Below, in pieces: positions 54,599 through 64,000 of a stretch of 64,000 nt of DNA; position 1 is the first letter of the stretch; each line of letters starts with the position of its first letter. The notes beneath the pieces were generated by a model. It worked only from the letters and a program-made list of their open reading frames with translations. It made no database searches and was not told where the DNA came from. The DNA lies in the NCBI GenBank assembly GCA_033961575.1, contig CM066740.1, positions 15,351,501 through 15,415,500 on the forward strand, given 5' to 3'. Position numbers and translations under genes: made by a program. Origin of the DNA: Aselliscus stoliczkanus. Its lineage: Eukaryota; Chordata; Mammalia; Chiroptera; Hipposideridae.

Positions 54599-54678
54599 TT
54601 GGGTTGTTGGAAAAGTCATGAGGTATTTTTTTCTGGTTTTCATTGCAAAAATGAGTCATGACTTTTCCAACAACCCAA
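54599..54678. mobile_element. 80-bp mariner-type MITE, near-perfect hairpin
   Basis: The two ends are perfect inverted repeats of 23 bp (54599-54621 and 54656-54678), each starting TTGGGTTGTTGGAAAAG when read inward. The canonical TA target duplication lies at 54597-54598 and 54679-54680. The 34-bp centre is T-rich then A-rich, so a 2x2 internal loop, about seven further pairs and a terminal loop can extend the stem. Length and architecture equal those of the primate MADE1 MITE (80 bp, source of the miR-548 family). Perfect arms imply a recent origin. It has no coding capacity. Confidence 0.93.
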
Positions 54679-54680
54679 TA

Positions 54681-55504
54681 GAAACTTCTATTAGTTAACC
54701 TACAATGTAAAAATATTGTAAGTTTAAGCAATAAAAATATTGTAAATTCTTCTCCCCCAGTTTGTTTTTTTTGAAAAATGGATTGTTAATTATCTTTTTG
54801 GGTGTCCAACTCATGCTTATAGATTATGACTCCTCTTGAACAATGGATTCTGTATGTAGGAACAAATGGGCTATGAATTACTGATATGGAGTCAATAAAT
54901 AACCAGACTAGGGCTTCCTTTGTTGCTATGATAGAATAACACTGTGTGATAGAGATGTACTGTTATATTAGAGATATTATTTGGAATAATATACATCTAT
55001 CTAGGGCTGGAAGTGTCTGGTCTGTGAAGTGAGTTGGAATTTTGGCAGGTAAGGAAGGGCATGAGCCTATACAATTAGGTGGAAATGGTCTTTGGGCTCT
55101 GGGAGCACGTGGATGTGTGTGGTGCTTGAAAAGGTAAGTGGCGAGATTTTATTCATATCTTTGCCAAATGGTTAATCAAAACCAGTTATGTGTATGCTGA
55201 GCACAGAGGCTCAGACAATGAACAAGACACTCCCCATCCCCTAAGCACCTGTCCTAGGAAGACACAGCAAATTAACTAGCAATTACAACACAGTGAGAGA
55301 TAAAGGGTATGATAGGGTAGAGACCGGAAGCTCATGGCAGGAAGTCTAATGCATAAATTGATTTTTAGGGGAAAATGTAAATTAGTAGGTAGAGGGCAAT
55401 TGAAGGCAGACAGAAGTTGTTAAGAAATAGAGGTGGTAAGTAAAAGAAGGGCGAGCTCACAAAATGGCAGGGCATGTCCAATGCTGCACAGGGAAATTTT
55501 GTGG
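54681..55504. other. Unannotated sequence
   Basis: Two good plus-strand donor motifs (GGCAG|GTAAGG at about 55047 and AAAAG|GTAAGT at about 55133) occur without convincing acceptors. No repeat family named. Confidence 0.4.
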
Positions 55505-56345
55505 GGTTTTTAAAAAAAGATTTTTATTAAAATATAGCTAATGTACAATGTTATATTAGTTTCAGGTGTACACCATAGTTATTCAACATGTATATACCTA
55601 AAGAAGTGATCGCTTATATGTGGAATCTAAAGAACAGAATAAATGAGCAAACTATGCAGAATCAGTCTCAAATATAGAGAAAAAAACCTGAGGGTTGCTA
55701 GATGGGAGGTGGGTAGGGATGAGGGAGAAGGTGAGGGGATTAGAAAGCACAAATTGGTAACCACAATATTGCCACAGGGATACGCAAGACAGTTTTGGGA
55801 ATATAATCAATAATGTAAAGATTTTGTAGGCTGTGAGGTGGGCACTTGTCCTATTAGGAAGACCACTTCATGGACGGGGTAGAGGCCTGACCCCTGGCGA
55901 CACCTGAAGCTGAAGCTGAATAATACTGAACGTCAGCTATAATTTTATATATATATATATAGTCATGGGATATGTAGCACAGCATAGGGGATAGAGGCAA
56001 TGGAATTGTAACAGCTATACACGATGTCAGAGGGGTAGTAGATTGGGGGCGGTTTATCACTTTGTGAGGGGGGTAAATGTCTAACTTTTACATTGTTTTA
56101 GTTGAAACTAATAAAAAAAAATTTTTTCACACACACAAAAAATGTTGAACACTATGGTGTACCCCTGAAATTCATATAATATTGTATGTTAGCTCTATTT
56201 TTTTTTTTTTTTGAGGGCAGTGTCACTGGCCCTCATATGTGGAACCTGAACCGGGGCCGCTGGCTTCCCAAGCCAGCGCTTAACCACCGCACCATTCGGC
56301 TGGCCCTGTTAGCTCTATTTTTAATAAAAATCTTTCAAAATTAAA
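55505..56345. mobile_element. L1 3' UTR mosaic with opposed segments
   Basis: An antisense L1 3' terminus (55510-55600, 'ATATTAGTTTCAGGTGTACACCATAGTTATTC') is followed by sense L1 3' UTR (55601-56115, 'CTTATATGTGGAATCTAAAG', 'AAGACCACTTCATGGACGG'). A second sense terminus follows (56135-56340, 'CTATGGTGTACCCCTGAAATTC'), itself split by a SINE. The two termini are inverted copies of each other flanking the middle. Confidence 0.8.
56203..56306 (-). mobile_element. Short tRNA-derived SINE with 16-bp target duplication
   Basis: Reverse copy with T-run, dyad, 'CCTGAACCGGGGCCGCTGG' and head ending CGGCTGGCCC. The duplication TGTTAGCTCTATTTTT lies at 56187-56202 and 56307-56322, inside an L1 3' terminus. 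Confidence 0.95.
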
Positions 56346-56364
56346 AAGAATTTTAAAACAAAAA

Positions 56365-56500
56365 TGTGATCACTATGATAAGTCCAGCAACCATCTGACA
56401 CTGTACCATGCTATCACAACATTATTGACCATATTCCCTATGCTGTACATTACATCATACAAAGTTATTGATTTTATACTGGAAATTTGTACCTCTTATT
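56365..56500 (-). mobile_element. L1 3' UTR fragment
   Basis: 'GTGATCACTATGATAAGTCCAGCAACCATCTG' and 'CATTATTGACCATATTCCCTATGCTGTACATTAC' are the antisense of the L1 3' UTR seen at 41862 and 52665. Confidence 0.85.
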
Positions 56501-57407
56501 CCCCTTCACCTCTTACCCCCCTTTTTAAATTTTTCAGTTGAGCATCATTTTTAGGACACTGTTCAAGTGCACATATATTAAAAGGATGGGAAAGGAGGAC
56601 AAAATAGTTTGTCATTTTTACCTTGGAAAAGTAGTATTTTAGGGGGTGGGCTGGGGAATATATAACTTTATTTTTAACATAGTAATTAAATTCTACCACA
56701 GAATAAAGACACCCTGGGATCCTTTCTTTTTTCTACTTAATAATGAATAAAAATACTTTCTTTTGCAAGGAGACTGCCTTTCTTCCTTCTGCAGATTTCA
56801 TGGAAGCCTCCTGTGGCCACTTGTTCATGTAGCTACAACACCCATGCTCTGACTCCAGCCCTGACAACACCCAGACACACAAACCACTTTTCCCCACTCA
56901 ATGGAGTTACATCTCCCCTTTAATATGCCTACAGATCTTACTTAGGTAAGGCTCTGAAAGCTGGGAAATAGGACATATTGGTTTGAATGCTACAGAAAAG
57001 AAATAAAAGTTTTAAAACAACTTTTGGTCATGAAATCAATTATTTGAGAGTATGTTGCAGTCATGGACCATTGCCCCAGAAACAAGCATGCACACATACC
57101 TTCTACATTTTGCATTAAATTCATGGGACCTCAGGCATCAGGTAAGAACTTCTGGTTTAAAATATAGAAGTGGGTAGTCCCCAGTAGGGTGCCATAGAGG
57201 AGACCCTGGGCAGCTGTAGAGGAACCAGTGAAGGGGAAGGAATATCTCTAGAAGTGAGGAGGGACTGAAATAGAAAAGTTTGTAAACATTGGCCCTGGAA
57301 GGGAATGGTGCACTATCATGAAAAGATGCTATGCCATGTTGATTAATATAAAGATTCTTAACCATTCTCTTAGGGAAGGTTTATCTACACTACTTAATCC
57401 TATAAAG
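56501..57407. other. Unannotated sequence
   Basis: No repeat or gene recognised. A good plus donor (CATCAG|GTAAGA at about 57141) has no clear partner. Confidence 0.4.
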
Positions 57408-57716
57408 CAGAGATTGGCAAACTACAGCCTTTGGGCCAAATCAGCCTGTTTTTCTGGGACCCAAAAGCAAAGAATGGTTTTTACATTTTTAAATGGTTGA
57501 AAAACTATCAACACAAGAATATTTCATGACTTGTGAAAAGTATCTGAAATGCAAATTTCAGTGTCAATAAAGTTTTATTGGAACCCAGCCACATATTCAT
57601 CAATGGCATCTTTCCTGCTACAGCAGCAGGGTTGATAGTTACAACAGAAGCATGTAGCCCACAAAAGCCTAAAATATGTACAAAGTGGTCCTTTAGAGAA
57701 AGCCTGCCAACCTCTG
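57408..57716. mobile_element. Complete hAT-Charlie-type MITE
   Basis: Starts CAGAGATTGGCAAACTACAG and ends 'GCCTGCCAACCTCTG', imperfect inverted termini. Inside are 'AATAAAGTTTTATTGGAACCCAGCCACA' and 'TGTAGCCCACAAAAGCCTAAAATATG'. About 309 bp with no coding capacity. The 8-bp flanks (CTATAAAG/CTTAAAAA) agree only partly. It is related to the decayed element at 3128, in the opposite sense. Confidence 0.85.
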
Positions 57717-59222
57717 CTTAAAAATAAAGCCAATAGGCCTCAAAAGACCTAAGTGGTGCTGTAAGAGGAGTTATTTGGAGAACTATATCAATGAAATAAT
57801 TTTCTCATAAAAACAGATCATCTAATTTCTTATATACCAGTTGGACTAGAGATAGATTTTTAAAAAGATCTCATGTACTCACATTTATATTAATCCTTAG
57901 GGAACATATTACTATTGCTAAGACAATTATAAAATATGCAATAAATCTACATATGAACTATAATCAACGGTGATTCCTTAAGATGGAAAGAGAAGTGATA
58001 TAAAAATCGAGGTATGATTATATAATCCACCCACTCCACCTTCTATCCCCTTACTGGCATTCTCTCTTCATTGGTTGGTATGTATGGCCATTTTGCCAGA
58101 CTTCAGCATGGCTGTAGTTATAGTAGCATCTCTAGCACCTTCTACGCCACAAATCAGGGCATTGTGACAATTTTTCCCCATGATTTAGTTGATCACTTTA
58201 GTACAGAAATCCTTTCAGTGAAATGTTAGACCTTTCAGGAAAATTTCTGTCCAAGTCTAAAGACTCTTACGATTTAGGCTTCTAACTTGAGTCTTTATCC
58301 TAAAGATGTTGTTTCTAATGTTTGGGAATTAAACTGCTGGCTTGTTGCTACATAGGAACAAGTAGGTATTAATACTTAACTTGACATGTTAGGAGAAATT
58401 ATTCTAAAAATTCACCAATTTGTCTTAGTAATTTATTTTGGGGTTTTATTTGCATTTTGACTTTGTAATTTGTTTTCTGTGGGGCAAGGCAGAAACAGTA
58501 AAAAGCAATCAGTAAACAGTAAAAAAAAAAAATAGGTTTTTTAAATTTTGTTTTTTACTGTCTGTTGAAAACCTGGAAAGTTTGCCAAAGCTCAGGAATT
58601 GTTTAGAAGGTATATTTCATCCTGATTTATTTCTCTTAGCTGGCATTTGGGTTTCTAGTCTGTAGGAAATCACTACAACCCGAAGAAGGCCAGAACGATC
58701 TAAAAGAGGTCCCAAAAGACTTAACCTGGAAGTTGTAGTAATGTATCCAAGTCAATAGCCAAGGATGTGGATGAAAGCGGGAAACAATATCAAGCCTTCT
58801 TGCCAGCTCTCATTCACAGCATTAGGGTTCTCAGTGGTATAAGCCACGACACAGCAAGAAGTACATGTCCCAAGAGTTGACTGGGAAACCTGCCTGTGAG
58901 AATGTCTCTCTCATCCCCAGCTCAGCTTTGTGGAGTGGAGGGCATGCCAAGATTCAGGCATGTACCCAATTCAGCTCATTCTGTGCCAAACACTTTCATA
59001 ATCATCCTGTGTATTCTGCAAGGGGGTAATGCCAGGACCATTTCATAGATGTGACACCATACACGTGTGAAGAAGGGAAGACTGGAAGGCAAGAGGAGAG
59101 AAAGTTTCAAGGTGGTGACAGGAAATGATGGCATGATCAAACTGAAGAATTTATGAAGGTGAAAAATTAGGAGGCATGACTTTTTGGCAAGTATTTTTTC
59201 AGCTAAGAGTCTTTTTATGACC
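57717..59222. other. Unannotated unique sequence
   Basis: About 1.5 kb of AT-rich sequence without recognised repeats or supported frames. Such a repeat-free stretch could contain conserved non-coding DNA, which I cannot test. Confidence 0.4.
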
Positions 59223-59224
59223 TG

Positions 59225-59340
59225 CTTTTTGCCTTTTTTTAAAAAACAGCTTTATTGAGATATAACTTACATACCATGTAATTCACCCACTTAAAGTGTA
59301 CACTTCAATGACTTTGGATATATTCACAGGTTTGTCCAAA
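59225..59340 (-). mobile_element. L1 3' fragment
   Basis: 'CAGCTTTATTGAGATATAACTTACATACCATGTAATTCACCCACTTAAAGTGTACACTTCAATG' is a very common old L1 piece in reverse. Confidence 0.85.
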
Positions 59341-59732
59341 CAGAGGGATGGCTCTTAAATGTGGCATATTCTTTCTGTTGGCTGGCTACACAAGTTGTCC
59401 CAGTTGCATGTTTGTTTTATTCAATCCCTTTTCAGGCCAACCTGACTGAGTGTTCTCACCAGTGGCGATGTTAAAATGTAAATGCCACCAGGAAGAAACA
59501 TGTGTCTGTCTGAACTAGACGTGGATCCAACACCTAGGACAGTACCAAGCAAGAACAGAACAAATGGTCAGCATTTATTTCATAACAATTGTACCATTGT
59601 AAATTTGAGCCTGTTTGTCGGAAGGAATGGTAGCAGTAATTTCCATCATGGATGTAATTCATGCCTTGATAATAAACATGTACTCACAATACTCTTGAGT
59701 TCTCCTCACCTCTCCTTCCTCCCTTCTTTCAG
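59341..59732. other. Unannotated sequence before a candidate exon
   Basis: Nothing recognised up to the strong pyrimidine tract at 59699-59730. A 120-codon plus frame (59482-59844) reads through the tract, as an intron would not. Confidence 0.4.
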
Positions 59733-59881
59733 GTCAAAACAGGAGCATTCCAGTCCACTTTTCTTGGATTATATACATATGCTAAATGGAGAAGGCATAT
59801 TTGCTACTCAAGACAAATACTTAGGTTTTCAATTAGACAACTGAGAAATAATTGGAGGAATTATCAACAGTTTAGAAAACG
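59733..59881 (+). other. Candidate 149-nt exon
   Basis: On plus, a textbook acceptor (CTCCTTCCTCCCTTCTTTCAG, ending 59732) precedes 149 nt that end at a fair donor, AACG|GTAAGC. One frame is open over the whole segment, starting VKTGAFQSTFLGLYTYAKWR. A second frame stops after ...GFQLDN. No protein family is recognised and no repeat overlaps. It could be a coding exon, a lncRNA exon or chance. Confidence 0.3.
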
Positions 59882-61752
59882 GTAAGCACAAGGGAGGCTA
59901 TTTCAAATTGGGAGGGATTCAAGTAGGCTTCAGGATTTTGAAAAAAAGTGTATATTCCTAGGCCTATTTTATTAATTCAGGCACTTGACTCTCGCAAACT
60001 ACAGCACTTGAAATTTAAAAATATGTAATTTCACCCTTTCCAGCCTTAATGTGATCTGTATACTGAGCTTGTTTTATTTTAGGGGTTTAACTCTTCTTTT
60101 GGCAGGCCCTTTTTGAGTTTTTGAATGGTAGAAATGTTCTGAGGTCCTCCCTCCTTCCATCACTCCCTTTCTCAAGTTGATACCAGGTCCTCTCCAGGTG
60201 CTAGCGATCCAGCAGTGAAAAAGTCAAATACGTGCACCAATGACACTTCCATTCTGGGAGAGGGAGGCAAGCAAATGCTTGAGTCTTCCTCTGCCCTCAC
60301 TTGCATAACTACCCCTTATACAGAGATCAGGGTCCTATTTATTTATAAGAAGAGTAATTAAAGGATCCTCTTATATTAGATGCTTTGGTGCTAGAAAGGT
60401 GCTGAGCATGGCTTTCTGTGGAACAATTGGGACTTCAAAGTAAAACTGAATTTTTGGTTGTGTTGCCCCTCTGGCTGAAAAACTGCAAGAAAGCAACAGC
60501 ATTGCCTCTGCAGAATGTGCAAACTTATCTTTTCAGCACATCAGTTTCTCTTGCTCAGGAAGTTTTCCTGGTGCAGAGCTGCAAGCTAAACAAAGACTAG
60601 AGGAATGAGAAGGTGTAACAGGAACCTAATTGTGGCATTATTTGCTAGCTAGAAAGATGAATTCACTTTCAAGTCCCTCTTGGGATCTATCCAAAGGTTC
60701 AGTCACTTAACTACTAAAAAGGTCTTCTTTGGCTGACTAATCTCATCCTCCAATTTCCCAATGGCCATTCTCATGTAGGCTTTTACCCTGGGTATCTGCC
60801 CCTCATTTCTCTTCCCACTTGATTTTCTCCTACTGCTCCTTATCAAAGTAGCTTAGATCTTTGAGACACTAAAAGTGGCTTTGGAGTTCTAAAAATATTA
60901 AATATACCACAATGACCAATTCAGGACATTAAATGAGGGTGTTATCAGTATCCAATAAAATCGGGTGTTATCAGTTTCCAATACATGCACCAGGGAAACT
61001 GGTAGGAGTTTGTGGATATCACTGAGCTTCATCTTCATAGTAGGCATTGAAATATGATTTTAAAAAATTGCTATACGAAGGGTCACTATAATTAGTTTCA
61101 GTATCACTATTTTCTTCCTTAAGAGGCTAAAATGCAGTTTCTGAATAAGGATGAAAGGTCGAGTCTGTGGTTTTCTTTAAGAAGTGAAAATTATGCATTC
61201 ATGGAACTACAAGAGTGGCTTTAAATATCAATGTTCTTGTCGTGCTCTCCCAAGTCATTTTTCCCCTAATACTTCAATTTAAGGAAAAGGGCAAGTTTCA
61301 ATCTTCAATTGAAAAGGAGTTAGTAGGAAGTTCTAGCATGTTCCAGGACACAAAGTATTCACATTAGAATTTTTCTAAAAAGCAACGACAAAGGTTATTT
61401 TAAGAAGGCATTTTTGAATTGGTTAAAATCTTGGCACTAGCTATACATTTTTATATAAAACATACACCTTTTTCTGAAAAGCGTTCTTTCCAAGTGACTG
61501 ATCCAATCATATTTCCCCACATATCTGCTTTGAGGAAGGGCATCTCACCCAAGCCAAGACAATCAGAGATCTCTTGAAAGATTTTTGCATTGGACAGTGG
61601 ACTTGGGGCTTAGGGCATTGCCAGCACTTCTGGTTTTTGTTTTGTGGAGATCATCTCCAGAGAAGAGAGCCAACAGCCAGGTGGCAAATCCTGGGGTTGT
61701 GCCAGTCCAGGGTTCCAGTCATCCTGAGGCTTATATAGAGATTGGTAATAAT
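59882..61752. other. Unannotated unique sequence
   Basis: About 1.9 kb, mostly repeat-free. A 26-bp unit starting GGGTGTTATCAG is imperfectly duplicated at 60937-60982. No gene recognised. Confidence 0.4.
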
Positions 61753-61754
61753 AT

Positions 61755-61978
61755 TTATTTGGTCCTTATTAAGTGCTAGACATTCAGCTCTAGGCATTTT
61801 TCCTGTTTCTCAGTTAACCCTGTAAATCCCATGATTTAAATACCCTCATTATCATCCTCCCAGTTTTATAGATGAGAATATTGAGGCATAGGGAGGTTAA
61901 GTAACTGCAATGAACAGCTGAGCTAGGATTCAAGCCTTTGGGGTCAAACTCCAGAGCCCGGGCCCTGAACCACGGTTA
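61755..61978 (-). repeat. MIR SINE
   Basis: 'TTATTAAGTGCTAGACATTCAGCTCTAGGCATTTTTCCTG', 'TTTTATAGATGAGAATATTGAGGCATAGGGAGGTTAAGTAACTGC', 'AGCTGAGCTAGGATTCAAGCC' and 'GGGTCAAACTCCAGAGCCCGGGCCC': full-length reverse MIR. Confidence 0.94.
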
Positions 61979-62081
61979 TTGTCTCTAGGCCGGGGAGTAA
62001 TTTCCCTTAGCAAAGCAAGTTTGAGTTGGGTCTCTCACTTTCAGCCAAGTTGTGTAATATGTGTTGTAGGTTTACTGAGTA

Positions 62082-62245
62082 CAGTTTACCCTTGAACAAC
62101 ACAGGGGTTAAGGGCACCAACACCCCCAGCCCTGCACAATCAAAAAACATGTAACTTTTGACTCCCCCAAAACTTGTTTCTCAGTATCCACAGGGGATTG
62201 GTTCAAGGACCTGAGGGTGCCAAATCAAGTCTCCTATATAAAATG
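62082..62245 (+). mobile_element. MER2-like Tigger fragment
   Basis: Begins CAGTTTACCCTTGAACAACAC after a TA dinucleotide, then 'GTAACTTTTGACTCCCCC' and 'CAGTATCCACAGGGGATTGGTTCAAGGACC'. This is the pattern of the MER2/Tigger group. The right terminus is not recognised. Confidence 0.78.
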
Positions 62246-62563
62246 GTGTGGATGAATGCATACAGTTGCCACCCCACATCTGTGAATCAAAGGAATACAT
62301 CAGTCTAAGTATTTCCAAAGCCTTGAGTATCTTCCACCTCAAGCTTCTCTTCCCTTTCTCACTTAAAAGACATTTTCATCCATCCATGATGAAATGAAAT
62401 CTTGAGTGATTTTTGGAGTCTTTCTTCCTAACCTCCACACCACTTCATTTTATATCCCAAATCATTTTATCCTATAAACACATATTGGGCAGTTACTATG
62501 GACAAAACCCTGTCTTCAAACTTGTCCTTCTCTTTATTCCCACAGCTAAGGACCTAATTCATG
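62246..62563. other. Unannotated sequence
   Basis: Possibly the eroded right part of the Tigger-type element, then unique sequence up to the SINE target site. Confidence 0.35.
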
Positions 62564-62581
62564 CAAATGGGCTTGACTTTT

Positions 62582-62687
62582 TTTTTTTTTTTGAGGACTG
62601 TGTCACTGGCCCTCATATGTGGGACCCGAACTGGGGCCGCTGGCTTTCCAAGCCCAGTGCTTATCCACCGCACCACTCGGCCGGCCC
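62582..62687 (-). mobile_element. Short tRNA-derived SINE with 18-bp target duplication
   Basis: Reverse copy with a pure T-run, a slightly altered dyad (GAGGACTGTGTCACTGGCC), 'GGGACCCGAACTGGGG' and head ending CGGCCGGCCC. A perfect 18-bp duplication starting CAAATGGGCTTG lies at 62564-62581 and 62688-62705. The target reads TT|AAAA on the nicked strand. Confidence 0.96.
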
Positions 62688-62705
62688 CAAATGGGCTTGA
62701 CTTTT

Positions 62706-62838
62706 AACCTTTTGTGCCCTACTTTCCTTACCTGTAAAATGGGGTCAATCATACCTATCCCAGAGGGGTATTTTGAGGATTAAATGAGAAAAAGTATGAA
62801 AAACACTTAGTACAGCAGTCAACAACTGTTAGGTATTT
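62706..62838 (+). repeat. MIR fragment
   Basis: 'CTACTTTCCTTACCTGTAAAATGGGGTCAATCATACC', 'CAGAGGGGTATTTTGAGGATTAAATGAG' and 'AACACTTAGTACAGCAG' form the 3' two thirds of a sense MIR. Confidence 0.9.
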
Positions 62839-63434
62839 CTTCTAGGAACTGAACAATTCTTATGTGTGTTTTATGGAGGTTTTCATTACATTTGCTTTCA
62901 CTGCAAAAACAAGCTGTAATGAAAAAATAAAGGTTCCAAATGAATAGGATTCCATACTTTTGTGATTCTCCAGGTGATCTATAAATTGCCTGCAGAAACC
63001 TTTCAACCCATTATAAATTCTTACCACACACACAAAATGCCACCAAAACCCCCAACAACCCTCAATTATTCTATTAATAGATATGCTAATGATTGTCATA
63101 GATCTGAAAAGTACACCGTTCAGAAGAGGGATCAAGCTATAGAGCATTATTAACAAGATAGATTGGCAGCAACTACAACCTCCTTGATTATACCAGATCA
63201 ACTCCTGGAGCTTTAAGTCATTCAGTGAATATTCGAAGATACACTCATTTATTCAATAAAAGATAAAGGGGTCTAAGTATCATATAGGTTACATATAAAC
63301 ACACATACTATTCATATTCCACAACATTAAAGATTTTTATTTTGCTTGAAGCCCAATTTTCATATTGCTTTAATAAAACAAAAATGTGTATTGTAAAAAC
63401 CAAATATGACAGCCATTCAACTTTACTCATTAAA
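62839..63434. other. Unannotated sequence
   Basis: AT-rich. The frames on both strands at 62860-63201 look like chance. Nothing recognised. Confidence 0.4.
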
Positions 63435-63446
63435 ACACACACACAG

Positions 63447-63799
63447 TGGGGGCTGACTGAGTGACTCAGTTGGTTAAGAACTCATTTAAGAGTGCAAGCT
63501 CTGAGCAACAGGGTCGCTGGTTCGATTCCCACATGGGCCAGTGAGCTGCACAATCTGAGCTGCCAACAGGTGGCAGGATGGCTCATGGCAGCTGGTGAGA
63601 GCACGTGCTCCTAACAAGGTTGCCTGTCCGAGATGGGCTACGCCCGCCCACAATTAAGACTGAACTGGGCACCTTGAGCTGAGCAGTGTGACTGGACTGG
63701 GAGATGAGCTAGCTGCGCCCTTCACAACTAAGATTGGACAACTTGGCTGTTCCCCTTCCTCAATTGCCCCCCCCCCCCAAATCTTTAAAAGTAACATAC
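63447..63799 (+). mobile_element. Long multi-unit SINE with VES tail
   Basis: The tRNA head 'GGGGCTGACTGAGTGACTCAG' and 'GGTCGCTGGTTCGATTCCCACATGGGCCAGTGAGC' is followed by a second tRNA-like unit (63578-63640, 'GATGGCTCATGG...GTGCTCCTAACAAGGTTGCC'). Two VES-like body stretches and a C-run before 'CAAATCTTTAAAAG' complete it. The perfect duplication ACACACACACAG is at 63435-63446 and 63800-63811. It resembles the composite copies at 30.1 and 44.8 kb only at its 3' end. Confidence 0.88.
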
Positions 63800-64000
63800 A
63801 CACACACACAGAGAGAAACTTTAAAATAAAATTAAGCACTAGTTGTTAGCCTTCTAGAGGAATATAATCAGTACTTGAGCCCAGCTAGGAGCCTGGTGGG
63901 ACAAAGCAAACCTGAGCTGTTTGTGTGACAAATACAAAAAGAATGATCAACCTCAAACTCATGATTGCCTTACATTTCCAACGTGTACCTTCATTGCCTA

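Noticed and set aside
59482..59844. 120-codon plus frame as a gene
   Set aside because: Crosses a strong intron-like pyrimidine tract and acceptor and has no recognisable domain. Only the downstream exon candidate is kept, at low confidence.

Overview
This window is nuclear DNA from a placental mammal. MIR, L2, MLT1/MaLR LTRs, hAT-Charlie and Tigger/MER44-type fossils appear throughout, with no prokaryotic gene organisation. The younger repeat layer points to a bat. There are VES-type tRNA SINEs (GGTTCGA-type B box, 'CACAACTAGATTGAAA' body) and about a dozen copies of a short tRNA-headed SINE starting GGGCCGGCCAAGTGG and ending in a GAGGGC...GCCCTC dyad. That combination suggests a yinpterochiropteran, perhaps rhinolophoid, bat. 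The group assignment rests on my memory of SINE families, not on a database search.

No complete protein-coding gene could be supported. The long ATG-to-stop frames are chance frames in GC-rich DNA, frames through SINEs, or L1 ORF2 remnants. The only promoter-like sequence is a CpG island at about 34.13-34.65 kb. It contains a consensus splice donor on the minus strand (GTAAGT, 34285 down to 34280), so a minus-strand first exon there is plausible. Four short stretches have good splice signals and open frames but no recognisable homology: 11705-11746, 15424-15505 and 20837-20943 on minus, and 59733-59881 on plus. They are offered as hypotheses only. The window is probably intronic or intergenic DNA around one transcription start.

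Layout. 0-7 kb: an MLT1 LTR, four short SINEs, a hAT fossil and two old L1 3' ends. 7-15 kb: a Tigger-type MITE, rearranged L1 pieces, MIR/L2 and a dimeric VES SINE. 15-18 kb: GC-rich unique sequence and a minus-strand MLT1 LTR. 18-30 kb: two long minus-strand L1M segments, L2, VES SINEs, and an L1 with a 5' inversion and target-site duplication at 24.6-25.0 kb. 30-35 kb: a 418-bp composite SINE, MIRs, an LTR and the CpG island. 35-43 kb: a MER44-type fossil, a young L1 with an 18-bp target duplication and a SINE inside it, and further L1 ends. 44-46.4 kb: a dense LTR cluster with nested SINEs. 47-57 kb: MIRs, short SINEs with 16-18 bp duplications, a (CT)n(AT)n microsatellite, an 80-bp perfect-TIR mariner MITE and an L1 mosaic. 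57-64 kb: a complete hAT MITE, a MER2-like element, a short SINE and a long SINE.

The most interesting items are the 80-bp mariner MITE, which would fold into a pre-miRNA-like hairpin, the ~420-430 bp composite SINE present twice in opposite orientations, and the CpG island.
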